Shown piece by piece: positions 34,529 to 43,275 of a stretch of DNA of 64,000 nucleotides. Source of the DNA: Acidovorax sp. sic0104 (GTDB taxonomy: Bacteria > Pseudomonadota > Gammaproteobacteria > Burkholderiales > Burkholderiaceae_C); the NCBI RefSeq assembly GCF_019219095.1, contig NZ_JAHUWH010000008.1, forward strand, positions 124,001 to 188,000. Reading direction: 5' to 3'. The stretch's first letter is position 1. The number at the start of each line of letters is the position of its first letter. The translations under genes and the position numbers were made by a program. The notes under the pieces were generated by a model. That model ran no database searches. It had not been told where the DNA came from and saw only the letters and a program-made list of their open reading frames with translations.

Positions 34529-36502
34529 TCAGGCCAGCAGCGCGTTCACACGCTTGACGTAGGCCGCGGGGTCCTCGGGCAGGCCGCCTTCGGCCAGCAG
34601 GGCCTGGTCGAACAGGATGTGCGCCAGGTCGTGGAAGTGCACGCTGCCGTCGAGCTTCTTGACCAGCGCATGCTCGGCGTTCACCTCCAGCACGGGCTTG
34701 GATTGCGGCGCCTGCTGGCCGGCCTGCTTGAGCAGGCGTGCGAGCTGGTTGCTCATGCCGTCGTCCTGCACCACCAGGCAGGCGGGCGAATCCACCAGGC
34801 GGGTGGTCACGCGCACGTCTTCGGCCTTGTCCTTCAGGGCTTCCTTGAGCTTGGCGAGCACGGGCTTGAAGGCTTCGGCGGCTTCCTCGGCGGCCTTTTT
34901 CTCGGCCTCGTCCTGCAGCTTGCCCAGGTCCACCGCGCCCTTGGCCACGCTTTGCAGCGGCGTGCCGTCGAAATCCTGCAGGTAGTTCAGCGCCCACTCG
35001 TCCACGCGGTCGGTCATGAGCAGCACTTCGATGCCCTTCTTCTTGAAGACTTCGAGCTGTGGGCTGTTCTTGGCGGCGGCAAGCGTGTCGGCGGTGATGT
35101 AGTAGATGGCCTCCTGACCTTCCTTCATGCGCGCCTTGTAGTCGGCAAAGCCCACCGTCACGGCGTCGCTGGCGGTGCTGGCAAAGCGCAGCAGCTTGGC
35201 CAGGCGCTCGCGGTTGCCGAAGTCTTCGCCCAGGCCTTCCTTGAGCACGGAGCCGAACTCGCTGTAGAACGCTGTGTACTTGCCTTCCTTGGCCTTGTCG
35301 TCGGCATCGACCACATCGGTCACGCCCTCGGCATTCGCAGCGGTGTCGTGCTTGTCGTGTTTGGCCAGGTCTTCGAGCATGGAGAGCACGCGCTTGGTCG
35401 AACCTTCGCGGATGGCGCGCACGTCGCGGCTTTCCTGCAGCAGCTCACGGCTCACGTTCAGCGGCAGGTCGGCCGAGTCGATCACGCCCTTGACGAAGCG
35501 CAGATAGGTGGGCATCAGCGCCTCGGCGTCATCCATGATGAACACGCGCTTGACGTACAGCTTCACGCCCGCCTTCTTGTCGCGGTTCCACAAATCGAAC
35601 GGTGCCTTGGCGGGGATGTACAGCAGCTGGGTGTACTCGGTGTTGCCTTCCACGCGGTTGTGCGCCCAGGTCAGCGGGGCTTCGTGGTCGTGGCTGATGG
35701 CCTTGTAGAACTCGGCGTATTGCTCTTCGGTGATGTCCTTCTTCGGGCGGGTCCACAGGGCGCTGGCCTTGTTGATGGTCTCCCACTCACCGGTCTTGAC
35801 CATGCCGCCAGGCTGGCGGCCGCCATTCTCGTCCGATGGGTTGATCAACTCGCCGTCCTTCCACTCTTCCTTTTCCATCAGGATGGGCAGGCTGATGTGG
35901 TCGGAGTACTTGGCGATGACGGACTTGAGCTTCCAGGCGTTGAGGTATTCCTCGGCGTCGTCGCGCAGGTGCAGGATGATGCTGGTGCCGCGTGCTGCAC
36001 GGTTGATGGCTTCCACCTCGAAGTCGCCCGTCCCACCGCTCACCCACCGCACGCCCTGGTCGGCCGGCAGGCCGGCGCGGCGCGATTCGACGGTGATCTT
36101 GTCGGCGACGATGAAGCCCGAGTAGAAGCCCACGCCGAACTGGCCGATGAGTTGTGCGTCCTGCTTCTGGTCGCCCGAGAGCTTGCCCATGAAGTCCTTG
36201 GTACCGCTCTTGGCAATGGTGCCCAGGTGGTCGATGGCCTCCTGCTGGCTCATGCCGATGCCGTTGTCAGTGATGGTCAGCGTCTTGGCGGCCTGGTCGA
36301 ACGCGACGCGCACCTCGAGGTTGGGCGCGTCCTCGTACAGGGCGTTGTTGTTCAGCGCCTCGAAGCGCAGCTTGTCGCACGCGTCCGAGGCGTTGGAGAT
36401 CAGCTCGCGCAGGAAGATTTCCTGGTTGGAATACAGCGAGTGCGTGACCAGGTGCAGCAGCTGGGCCACTTCGGCCTGGAAGGACAGGGTTTGCTTGCTC
36501 AT
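34529..36502 (-). CDS. htpG: molecular chaperone HtpG (Hsp90)
   Basis: A 657-residue Hsp90 homologue. The N-terminal GHKL ATPase has [30 protein letters not shown] and [13 protein letters not shown]. The middle domain has [26 protein letters not shown] and [16 protein letters not shown]. The C-terminal dimerisation domain ends in LLA. Length is a little above E. coli HtpG (624). The start is the [12 protein letters not shown] methionine at 36502. A clear sigma-32 promoter lies about 80 bp upstream and an intrinsic terminator follows the gene, so it is a single-gene heat-shock unit. Confidence 0.97.
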   Translation of the reverse strand: MSKQTLSFQAEVAQLLHLVTHSLYSNQEIFLRELISNASDACDKLRFEALNNNALYEDAPNLEVRVAFDQAAKTLTITDNGIGMSQQEAIDHLGTIAKSGTKDFMGKLSGDQKQDAQLIGQFGVGFYSGFIVADKITVESRRAGLPADQGVRWVSGGTGDFEVEAINRAARGTSIILHLRDDAEEYLNAWKLKSVIAKYSDHISLPILMEKEEWKDGELINPSDENGGRQPGGMVKTGEWETINKASALWTRPKKDITEEQYAEFYKAISHDHEAPLTWAHNRVEGNTEYTQLLYIPAKAPFDLWNRDKKAGVKLYVKRVFIMDDAEALMPTYLRFVKGVIDSADLPLNVSRELLQESRDVRAIREGSTKRVLSMLEDLAKHDKHDTAANAEGVTDVVDADDKAKEGKYTAFYSEFGSVLKEGLGEDFGNRERLAKLLRFASTASDAVTVGFADYKARMKEGQEAIYYITADTLAAAKNSPQLEVFKKKGIEVLLMTDRVDEWALNYLQDFDGTPLQSVAKGAVDLGKLQDEAEKKAAEEAAEAFKPVLAKLKEALKDKAEDVRVTTRLVDSPACLVVQDDGMSNQLARLLKQAGQQAPQSKPVLEVNAEHALVKKLDGSVHFHDLAHILFDQALLAEGGLPEDPAAYVKRVNALLA

Positions 36503-36583
36503 GGGATGAATGCTCTGGATCAAGGTGAAAAAAAGCGGCGCCGGGCGCGTCCGGTCAGGGCTGCTCGGGCCAGGCAGGCGATG

Positions 36584-36612
36584 ACATGGGGACCGACTGG
36601 CGCTTTTTCAAG
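36584..36612 (-). promoter_or_regulatory. sigma-32 heat-shock promoter of htpG
   Basis: On the minus strand CTTGAAA (36606-36612) is followed after 14 bp by CCCCATGT (36584-36591). This matches the sigma-32 consensus (CTTGAAA, 11-16 bp, CCCCATNT) at every position. It predicts a 5' untranslated leader of roughly 75 nt before the htpG ATG. Confidence 0.88.
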
Positions 36613-36733
36613 GGCAAAGGCCCGCCTGTCCCCCCCCGCGAGGCAGGGCGCTCGCTGCCGCACGTTCGCAGCGGCATGCGGCCTGAAGGGGTAGAGGCCC
36701 GCGCGCACGCGGCGAGGGCCTCGCCCGAAAGCC

Positions 36734-37669
36734 TCAGCCTTCGAGCGTGATGCGCTGCACCAGCGACTGCAGGATCTTGTCGGCCCGGTCGTTGGAAACC
36801 TGGCAGGTGCCAGCGGCCGCGTGGCCGCCGCCGCCGAACTCCAGCATCAGATTGCCCACGTGCACCTGGCTGCTGCGGTCCAGGATGGACTTGCCGGTGG
36901 CGAACACGGTGTTCTGCTTTTGCAGCCCCCACATCACGTGGATGGAGATGTTGCTGTCGGGGAACAGCGCATAGATCATGAACCGGTTGGTCGCCCAGAT
37001 GGTGTCTTCGCTGCGCAAGTCCAGCACCACCAGCTTGCCGATGTCGATGCCGCAGCGCAGCAGCTGCTCCTTCGCCTTGGGCGCGTGCTCGCGGTACAGC
37101 TGCACGCGCTCCTGAACGTCGGGCAGGGCCAGGATTTCGTCGATGGTGTGGTCGCGGCAGTACTGGATCAGGTCCATCATCAGCGCGTAGTTGCTGATGC
37201 GGAAGTCGCGAAAGCGCCCGAGCCCCGTGCGCGAGTCCATCATGTAGTTCAGCAGCACCCAGCCTTGCGGGTCCAGGATGTCCTCGCGCGAATACTGGGC
37301 GGAGTCGGCCTGGTCCACGGCGGCCATCATCTCCTCGGTGACGCGCGGGAACGCGGCCTTGCCCCCGTAGTAGTTGTAGACCACGCGCGCGGCCGAGGGG
37401 GCGTGCGCCTCGATGATGTGGTTCTCGTCGCGGCGGCCGGAGTTGCGCACGGTCTCGGACTCGTGGTGGTCGAACACCAGGTGGGCGCCGGGCACGTAGG
37501 GCAGGTTGGTGGTGATGTCGCGGCTGGTGATGGCGATCTTGCCGTCCTGCATGTCCTTGGGGTGCACGAAGGTGATGTCGTCGATGAGGTCGAGCTCATT
37601 GAGCAGCACGGCGCACACCAGGCCGTCAAAGTCGCTGCGGGTAACCAGGCGGTATTTCACGTCGCTCAC
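36734..37669 (-). CDS. DHH-family phosphoesterase
   Basis: A 311-residue member of the DHH superfamily. It has TRSDFDGLVCAVLLNELDL (motif I), the DHHES motif in HLVFDHHESETVRNSG and EMMAAVDQADSAQY (motif III). A DHHA1-like C-terminal part contains LMLEFGGGGHAAAGTCQV (the GGGH motif). Likely activity is on nanoRNA, cyclic dinucleotides or another phosphodiester; the exact substrate is open. GTG at 37669 is chosen because AAGGAG lies at the right distance upstream of it and an ATG farther up would add an unrelated leader. Confidence 0.9.
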   Translation of the reverse strand: MSDVKYRLVTRSDFDGLVCAVLLNELDLIDDITFVHPKDMQDGKIAITSRDITTNLPYVPGAHLVFDHHESETVRNSGRRDENHIIEAHAPSAARVVYNYYGGKAAFPRVTEEMMAAVDQADSAQYSREDILDPQGWVLLNYMMDSRTGLGRFRDFRISNYALMMDLIQYCRDHTIDEILALPDVQERVQLYREHAPKAKEQLLRCGIDIGKLVVLDLRSEDTIWATNRFMIYALFPDSNISIHVMWGLQKQNTVFATGKSILDRSSQVHVGNLMLEFGGGGHAAAGTCQVSNDRADKILQSLVQRITLEG

Positions 37670-37765
37670 TAGCTTCTCCTTGTTTCGGTTCTCACAGCCG
37701 CATGGTAGCGGCGTCTCCACGTCCGTCCGCACCGTTGGCATCAAAAAGGCACCCTCCGGTCGTTT

Positions 37766-39058
37766 TCACGCGGTCTTCAGCCATTGTTCGACCTGACGGG
37801 CCACGCGCACGTCGTCCAACATCGCCAGATGCCCCATGTTGTGGAACACCGCCTGCCGGTCTTGCGCGAACTGCAGGCAACGCCGCGCATCATCGTGGAT
37901 GCCCAGGGCGCTGCGCAATGGCACCAGGCCGTCTCCCAACAGGCGCTCGGCTACCGGGCTGCGCCGCGGCGCCAACGTGGCCGCCACGGCGCAGCATGCC
38001 ACCCCGGGTGGCAGCGGCACGGGGGTGCGCTGGTCGGGGCTCTTGCGAAAGCGGTCGCGCCCGGCCCAGTCGGCGTCGCACACGTGGCCGTAGCGCAGGT
38101 CGGTGATGCCGGCACTGCGCAGCTGCGCCAGCCGCGCAAAGGGGCGCGAATAGGCAGAGCTGCCCAGCAGCACGTCCACCCAGCTGCCCGCCCGCTCCAG
38201 CGGCGCACCGTGGTGCGGCGTGCCCAGGCACACCAGGTGGCGCAGCAGGCCCCGCCAGCGCGCGGCAGAGGCCTGGTCGCCGGCCGCCGCGTACTGGCAG
38301 GCGCTGCGGGCCACCAGACCGCCCATGCTGTGGGCGAGGATTGCCAGGTCCGTGACCGGCACGGGCCAGACTCCCACCAGTGCGTCGAGCATCCGGGACA
38401 GTTCAGCGCCGTTGGCGGAAGTGTGCAGGCCCGTGTTGTAGCGCAGGTAGACCGGTGTGTATCCCAGCGCCTCTCCCAGGTAGGCGCCGTGGTCGTGGCC
38501 GCCGCGCTGCCACTGCAGGTCGTTCATGCACAGGCCATGCACCAGCACCAGCAGCTTGCCGCTGGCGCGGCCTGCAGCCCCCAGCGCCACCGGATCCAGG
38601 GGAAGGCCGTCCTGATGGAAGCCCATGGGCGTACACAGCGGGTTGCCGTCGGCCTGCAGCCGGTCGCCCATCACGCCGTTCAGCGCCGCCAGCACGGCCT
38701 GGCGCTCCCACTGCACGCCGGCCTCCGCCGGGCCCTGCACCAGGGGCTCCAGCCGCTGCAGGCCCGCCTGCAGGCCGGCGTCCACCAGGCGGGTCACGCC
38801 GCGGATGCTCTGGTAGACCAGCCCGGTAAACCCGCGCGCCTGGCCCGGCTGTGCGCCGCCCGGCAGGCCCAGCGTGCAGAGCACCGATTGGTGCACGCCC
38901 TCGACCACGCGGGTGATGCCCGTGGTGGCCTGGGTGGCCAGCCGGGCCACGCCGCGCAGGTCCGACGCCCGCAGTTGCTGCAACGGGCGCGGTGCCGCCG
39001 ACGGGGCCGCTGGCGGGCGTGACAGAGGGCGTGAACGGGGGCGAGGCGTGGAGGACAT
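37766..39058 (-). CDS. alpha/beta hydrolase, triacylglycerol lipase-like
   Basis: A 430-residue hydrolase. A ~130-residue N-terminal region with helical repeats (GVARLATQATTGITRVVEGV, GLVYQSIRGVTRLVDAGLQA) precedes the alpha/beta core. The oxyanion strand is KLLVLVHGLCMNDLQW. The nucleophile elbow is ILAHSMGGLVARSA. A likely acid is in RLLGDGLVPLRSALG and the His in FHNMGHLAML. Residues CLGTPHHGAPLER are typical of PGAP1/lipase-like proteins. It has no signal peptide. The N-terminal part resembles regions of polyhydroxyalkanoate-associated proteins, but this is a weak resemblance. Confidence 0.85.
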   Translation of the reverse strand: MSSTPRPRSRPLSRPPAAPSAAPRPLQQLRASDLRGVARLATQATTGITRVVEGVHQSVLCTLGLPGGAQPGQARGFTGLVYQSIRGVTRLVDAGLQAGLQRLEPLVQGPAEAGVQWERQAVLAALNGVMGDRLQADGNPLCTPMGFHQDGLPLDPVALGAAGRASGKLLVLVHGLCMNDLQWQRGGHDHGAYLGEALGYTPVYLRYNTGLHTSANGAELSRMLDALVGVWPVPVTDLAILAHSMGGLVARSACQYAAAGDQASAARWRGLLRHLVCLGTPHHGAPLERAGSWVDVLLGSSAYSRPFARLAQLRSAGITDLRYGHVCDADWAGRDRFRKSPDQRTPVPLPPGVACCAVAATLAPRRSPVAERLLGDGLVPLRSALGIHDDARRCLQFAQDRQAVFHNMGHLAMLDDVRVARQVEQWLKTA

Positions 39059-39165
39059 GGCAATGTGTTCAATCGGGCTCAAAAGGACGCCATGGCCGAC
39101 CCCGCGGCCCGCACCCGGTCTGCCGTACCCCCACCCGGCAGGCGGGACCATGCGCTCATGCGGCG

Positions 39166-40188
39166 TCAGAACTGCTCATGCGGCGAGAGGTAGCGCCACT
39201 GCCCCACCGGCAGGTTGCCCAGGGTCACCCGGCCTATGCGGATGCGCTTGAGCCCCACCACTTTCAGGCCCACCTGCTCGCACATGCGGCGGATCTGGCG
39301 TTTCTTTCCCTCGGTGAGCACGAAGCGCAACTGCTCTGGGTTCTGCCATTCGACCTTGGCCGGCTTGAGCGCCTGGCCGTCCAGCGACAGACCATGGCAC
39401 AGCCGCGCGAGCTGCTCGCGCGGGAAGGCTGCCTGCACGTCGGTGGCGATGTCGCCGTACTGCACGCGCACCAGGTACTCCTTGTCCACCGTGGAGTCCT
39501 CGCCGATCAGGTGGCGCGCCACGCGGCCGTCCTGGGTCAGCACCAGCAGGCCCACCGAGTCGATGTCGAGCCGCCCGCAGGGCGCCAGGCCCCGCAACTG
39601 CGGCGGCGAGAAGCGGTTGCGGCTCGGGTCGTCGCGCCAGTGGGTACGGGGGTTGATCAGCGCCACGGCGGGCGTGTGGCCGTCCTCGGCCTGGCCGCTC
39701 ACGTAGCCCATGGGTTTGTGCAGCAGGATGGTGACGCGCTGTTCCTGGAAGCCCTGGGCGACCTTGTCGACCTCGATGCGGTCGGTGGGCAGCACCTGCT
39801 GGCCCATCTCCGCCACCTGGCCATTGACCTTGACCCAGCCCTGCGCCACCCATTCGTCTGCCTCGCGGCGCGAACACATGCCCAATTCAGCCATGCGCTT
39901 GTTCAGGCGCGAGCTGACCAGGCCGTTGGGGGCCACGGTGCGCGCGGCCGGCGCGGGGGGCTGGCGCACCGGGGCGACAAACCCCGTGCCGGACGCGGTG
40001 CGGTAGCCGGACGGTGCAGGCGCACGGGAGGGCCGGGGCGCCGGCGCGGGCCGTGCAGGGGCGGCCTTGGCGGCCTTGCCCGCGATCACGGGACGGCGAA
40101 GCACCGGACGCGGTGCGGACGGGCCGCCGGCATCCGGGACGGGGGCCGCGGTGGGGCCGGCGGGCGGGCGGGAGCTGGAAGAGGACAT
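39166..40188 (-). CDS. rluF: 23S rRNA pseudouridine synthase, RluF-like
   Basis: A 340-residue RsuA-family pseudouridine synthase. An S4 RNA-binding domain (RLNKRMAELGMCSRREADEW) follows an unusual ~95-residue Pro/Ala/Arg-rich N-terminal tail. The catalytic Asp is in CGRLDIDSVGLLVLTQDG, with KEYLVRV and GKKRQIRRMCEQVGLKVVGL. The RRMCE and GQWRYLSP end resemble RluF (U2604) more than RluB or RsuA, but the assignment among these is an inference. The disordered basic tail is common in beta-proteobacterial homologues and may help RNA binding. Confidence 0.88.
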   Translation of the reverse strand: MSSSSSRPPAGPTAAPVPDAGGPSAPRPVLRRPVIAGKAAKAAPARPAPAPRPSRAPAPSGYRTASGTGFVAPVRQPPAPAARTVAPNGLVSSRLNKRMAELGMCSRREADEWVAQGWVKVNGQVAEMGQQVLPTDRIEVDKVAQGFQEQRVTILLHKPMGYVSGQAEDGHTPAVALINPRTHWRDDPSRNRFSPPQLRGLAPCGRLDIDSVGLLVLTQDGRVARHLIGEDSTVDKEYLVRVQYGDIATDVQAAFPREQLARLCHGLSLDGQALKPAKVEWQNPEQLRFVLTEGKKRQIRRMCEQVGLKVVGLKRIRIGRVTLGNLPVGQWRYLSPHEQF

Positions 40189-40294
40189 TGCGCGTATTTT
40201 CGCCTGTGGGCCGGTCGGGCCTTGCGCGCCCGGCGCCAAAAAGACCGGAAACGGTGCCGCTGCGGCACCCGCCACCGGTGAAAAACCGCAAAGC

Positions 40295-42637
40295 TTACCC
40301 CTGGCGCGCCTGCCAGGCCAGGAAATCCTCCACCGGCAGCGGGCGGGTGATGTGGTAACCCTGCGCCTCGTCGCAGGCCAGCACGCGCAGCCGCTCCAGG
40401 ATGCCGGCCGTCTCCACCCCTTCGGCCACCACCGTGAGCCCCAGGTTGTGGGCCAGGTCGATGGTGGAGCGCACGATGGTGGCGTCGTCTTCGCCCACCT
40501 CCATGCCCATCACGAAGGACTTGTCGATCTTGAGCTCGTCCACCGGCAGGCGCTTCAAGTACGCCAGCGACGAGTAGCCCGTGCCAAAGTCATCGATGGA
40601 CAGCTTGAACCCCTGCTCCGACAGCTTGTTGAGCATGGCCTCGGCGCGCAGCGGGTCATCCATGATCGCGCTCTCGGTGATCTCCAGGCAGAACGATGCA
40701 GCCTGCACGCCGTAGCGTGCCAGGATGGCCGCCAGGCGCTGGCTGAGTTCGGGGTCGAGCAGGTCGCGCGTGGACAGGTTCACCGACACCCGCAGGGACA
40801 GGCCCCGCGTGCGGGGTTCGGCCAGCAGCCGGGCCACGGCCTCGAACATCCACAGCGTGAGCTGCCGCACGAAGCCAGTCTGCTCGGCGAACGGGATGAA
40901 CTCGGCGGGCGGCACCAGGCCCCGCTGCGGGTGCGCCCAGCGCACCAGCGCCTCGGCCGCCAGGCCCCCCTGCCCGTGCAGCGCCACCTTGGGCTGCAGG
41001 TACAGGCGCAGTTCGTCCTTCTCCACGGCACGGCGCAGCTCGCTCAGGAGCGACAAGGTGAGCGTGCTGGCCGAATCGAATGTCGCGTCGTACTGCTGCG
41101 CCCCGCTGAGCCTGCGCTTGGCGGCGTACATGGCGATCTCGGAGCGGCTGAGCAGCGTATCGGCATCGTCCGCATCGCCCGGCCAGCACGCAATGCCCAT
41201 GCCCGCGCTCAGGTCCACCGTCTGGTCTTCGAAGGCCAGCGGCTCCTCGAACGAGCGGGCGATGCGCTGCGCCATGTCGTGCGCCGCAGCGGCGTCGGCG
41301 TCGGGCAGCAGCACGGCGAACTCATTGCCGCCCAGCCGCGCCACCATGTCATCGGGTGAGCGCACCTGCTGTCGCAGCCGCTCGGCCACGCCCTGCAGCA
41401 GGCGGTCGCCAAAGGCATATCCGAGCACATCGTTCACGTGCTTGAAGCGGTCCAGGTCGAGCGTGAGCACAGCCAGCGGGCGCGGCGAGGCACCTTGGCC
41501 GGAGCTGTTCGCGATGGCCTGCACGACGGCGTCGCGAAAACGCTCCCGGTTGGGCAGCCCCGTCAGGCGGTCCCAGTAAGCCAGGCGGCGGATCTCCGTC
41601 TGCTGCGTGCCGATGTCCACGCGCATGCGGTCGAACGAGCGCGCCAGGTTGCCGATCTCGTCGGTGCGCCGCGTATGCTCCATCGGCACGTCGTACTCGC
41701 CGCGCGACAGCCGTTGAGTGGCCCCCAGCAGCGAGCGAAGCGGCGTGGCCAGGCGCTGGGCCACCAGGCCCGTGCCGACCGCAAACAGCAGCACACCCGC
41801 CACGGTGATGATGGCCAGCAGCACCTGCAACTGGCGGTACGGCGCCAGCACGTCGTCCACCGAGCGCAGCAGCAGCGCCTCGACGCCGCCCCCCACGCTG
41901 TCCATGCGGACGGCCCGTGCGAGCAAGCTGCCGTCCGCCGTGGTCAGCTCGCCGGCCCCCGCGCCCTGGCGCTTGAGCTGGGCCAGAGGCTCTGCGGGCA
42001 AGGTGGCGACCGGCATGGTCACCGCGCCGGCCTGGTCCTTGATCACCAGCACCACGTGCACCGACAACAGCCGCCGCATCTCGTCCGCCAGAGACTGGTC
42101 GATCGGAAAGCCCATGAGCACCCAGCCGATGACCACGGGCGCTCGCAGCGGCACCATCACGAACTGGTAGGGCACGCCGCCCATCACCGCGATCTGGCTG
42201 CCCTGCGGCTGAGCTGCCAGCGGCGGCACGATCTGGCGCAGCGTGGCGGGGAGCTCCTCCATGCTGTCCGACAGGCTGGCCGCGCGCAGCGTGAGGTCGG
42301 TGCCCAGCAGCGCGGTCACCGCAGCGCCGATGCGGCTGCCGTGGTTCTCGAGCACCGACTGGATGGTCTGCTCGTCCCCAGAATTCACCGCCGACCGGAA
42401 GCCGTAGTCCGCCGCGAGCAGCGCCGAGCCCTGGCGCAGTTTGTCGGCGTTCTGGTCAAGCAGGCGCCGCCAGACGTTCTCGTCCAGGTCGAGCGCCTGC
42501 GCGATCTGGGTGCGGGCGTTGCGCTCGATGCTGGCGCGCACGACCGCGAAGCCTGCGGCCTGCACGATGAGCAGCAACAGCAACGACAGCCCCACCAGCC
42601 GCAGGATGAGGCTGCGCCGGGGCCAGCGCAGCGTCAA
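40295..42637 (-). CDS. membrane HAMP-GGDEF-EAL protein, probably a c-di-GMP phosphodiesterase
   Basis: A 780-residue sensor. An N-terminal helix (LVGLSLLLLLIVQAAGFAVV) and a second (about 283-305) enclose a ~240-residue periplasmic region; a HAMP domain follows (RSLLGATQRLSRGEYDVPME). The GGDEF motif is degenerate (GGNEF, 436-440) and the I-site is displaced, so cyclase activity is unlikely. The EAL domain is intact: EAL at 562-564, EITES, DDFGTGYSSL, EGVET. The start codon is TTG at 42637, overlapping the upstream stop (TTGA), which indicates translational coupling to the cupredoxin gene. Confidence 0.9.
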   Translation of the reverse strand: MTLRWPRRSLILRLVGLSLLLLLIVQAAGFAVVRASIERNARTQIAQALDLDENVWRRLLDQNADKLRQGSALLAADYGFRSAVNSGDEQTIQSVLENHGSRIGAAVTALLGTDLTLRAASLSDSMEELPATLRQIVPPLAAQPQGSQIAVMGGVPYQFVMVPLRAPVVIGWVLMGFPIDQSLADEMRRLLSVHVVLVIKDQAGAVTMPVATLPAEPLAQLKRQGAGAGELTTADGSLLARAVRMDSVGGGVEALLLRSVDDVLAPYRQLQVLLAIITVAGVLLFAVGTGLVAQRLATPLRSLLGATQRLSRGEYDVPMEHTRRTDEIGNLARSFDRMRVDIGTQQTEIRRLAYWDRLTGLPNRERFRDAVVQAIANSSGQGASPRPLAVLTLDLDRFKHVNDVLGYAFGDRLLQGVAERLRQQVRSPDDMVARLGGNEFAVLLPDADAAAAHDMAQRIARSFEEPLAFEDQTVDLSAGMGIACWPGDADDADTLLSRSEIAMYAAKRRLSGAQQYDATFDSASTLTLSLLSELRRAVEKDELRLYLQPKVALHGQGGLAAEALVRWAHPQRGLVPPAEFIPFAEQTGFVRQLTLWMFEAVARLLAEPRTRGLSLRVSVNLSTRDLLDPELSQRLAAILARYGVQAASFCLEITESAIMDDPLRAEAMLNKLSEQGFKLSIDDFGTGYSSLAYLKRLPVDELKIDKSFVMGMEVGEDDATIVRSTIDLAHNLGLTVVAEGVETAGILERLRVLACDEAQGYHITRPLPVEDFLAWQARQG

Positions 42638-43275
42638 GGCAACAACCCCGTCATGCGCACCGATGCGGCGCCGGTGCCCGTGGCGGGCACGGTGATCGCC
42701 TGCTCCAGCGCGGGTGTCCCCACGGGCAGGCGGCTGTGCCAGGTGCGCAGCGTGTAGCTGCCGGGCGGCACGTTGTCGATCTGCGCCCGGCCGCTGGTCA
42801 CCTGGCTGCGGGTATAGAAAGGCGTCTCCACCACCAGGATCCAGCCCACCATCTGGTCATGGATGTTGCAGCCGAGCACCGCCACGCCCGGGCGGTCGAA
42901 CAGCACAGGGTTGGCGGGCGTGCCGGCATAGAGCTTGAGCTCGAACTTCTTGGTTGGAGAGAACGAATACACGTGGTGCCGCACTGAGTCGTTGTTCGGG
43001 AAGCGCACCTCCGAGCCCACCGGCACCACCAGCACCCCGGGAACGAACTGGCGCTTTTCCTGCGCCATCTCCGCGCTGGCCAGCGGCTTGGCCAGCTTCT
43101 TAGCCTCGGTCGAATCCAGGAACACCACCGCATCGGCCACGGGCTTGCCCGTGGCGTCCAGAACGTCCACCTGCACCGTGGCGGCGTGCGCCGCCGGCAC
43201 CACGCCCGCCAGCCCCACGACCCAAGCCATGGCCATTGCCAACCGTGCCACCGCAGTGCGCAGGCAGGCTGTCAT
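42634..43275 (-). CDS. periplasmic cupredoxin-like protein with a type 1 copper site
   Basis: A 213-residue protein with a signal peptide (VVGLAGVVPAAHA, cleavage near residue 31). A plastocyanin-like fold follows with ligands that fit a type 1 copper centre: His100 or His101 in NNDSVRHHVYSFS, then Cys136, His139 and Met142 in GCNIHDQM (C-x2-H-x2-M). A carboxypeptidase-regulatory-like segment (VTSGRAQIDNVPPGSYTLRT) ends the protein. Such proteins are often called methylamine utilization proteins. It overlaps both neighbours by 4 bp and sits between a DUF4394 lipoprotein and an EAL protein. Confidence 0.87.
   Translation of the reverse strand: MTACLRTAVARLAMAMAWVVGLAGVVPAAHAATVQVDVLDATGKPVADAVVFLDSTEAKKLAKPLASAEMAQEKRQFVPGVLVVPVGSEVRFPNNDSVRHHVYSFSPTKKFELKLYAGTPANPVLFDRPGVAVLGCNIHDQMVGWILVVETPFYTRSQVTSGRAQIDNVPPGSYTLRTWHSRLPVGTPALEQAITVPATGTGAASVRMTGLLP

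Noticed and set aside
34619-36694. 691-codon open frame opposite htpG
   Set aside because: It is the mirror of a certain htpG gene; its translation is His/Val/Leu-rich low-complexity sequence with no domain.
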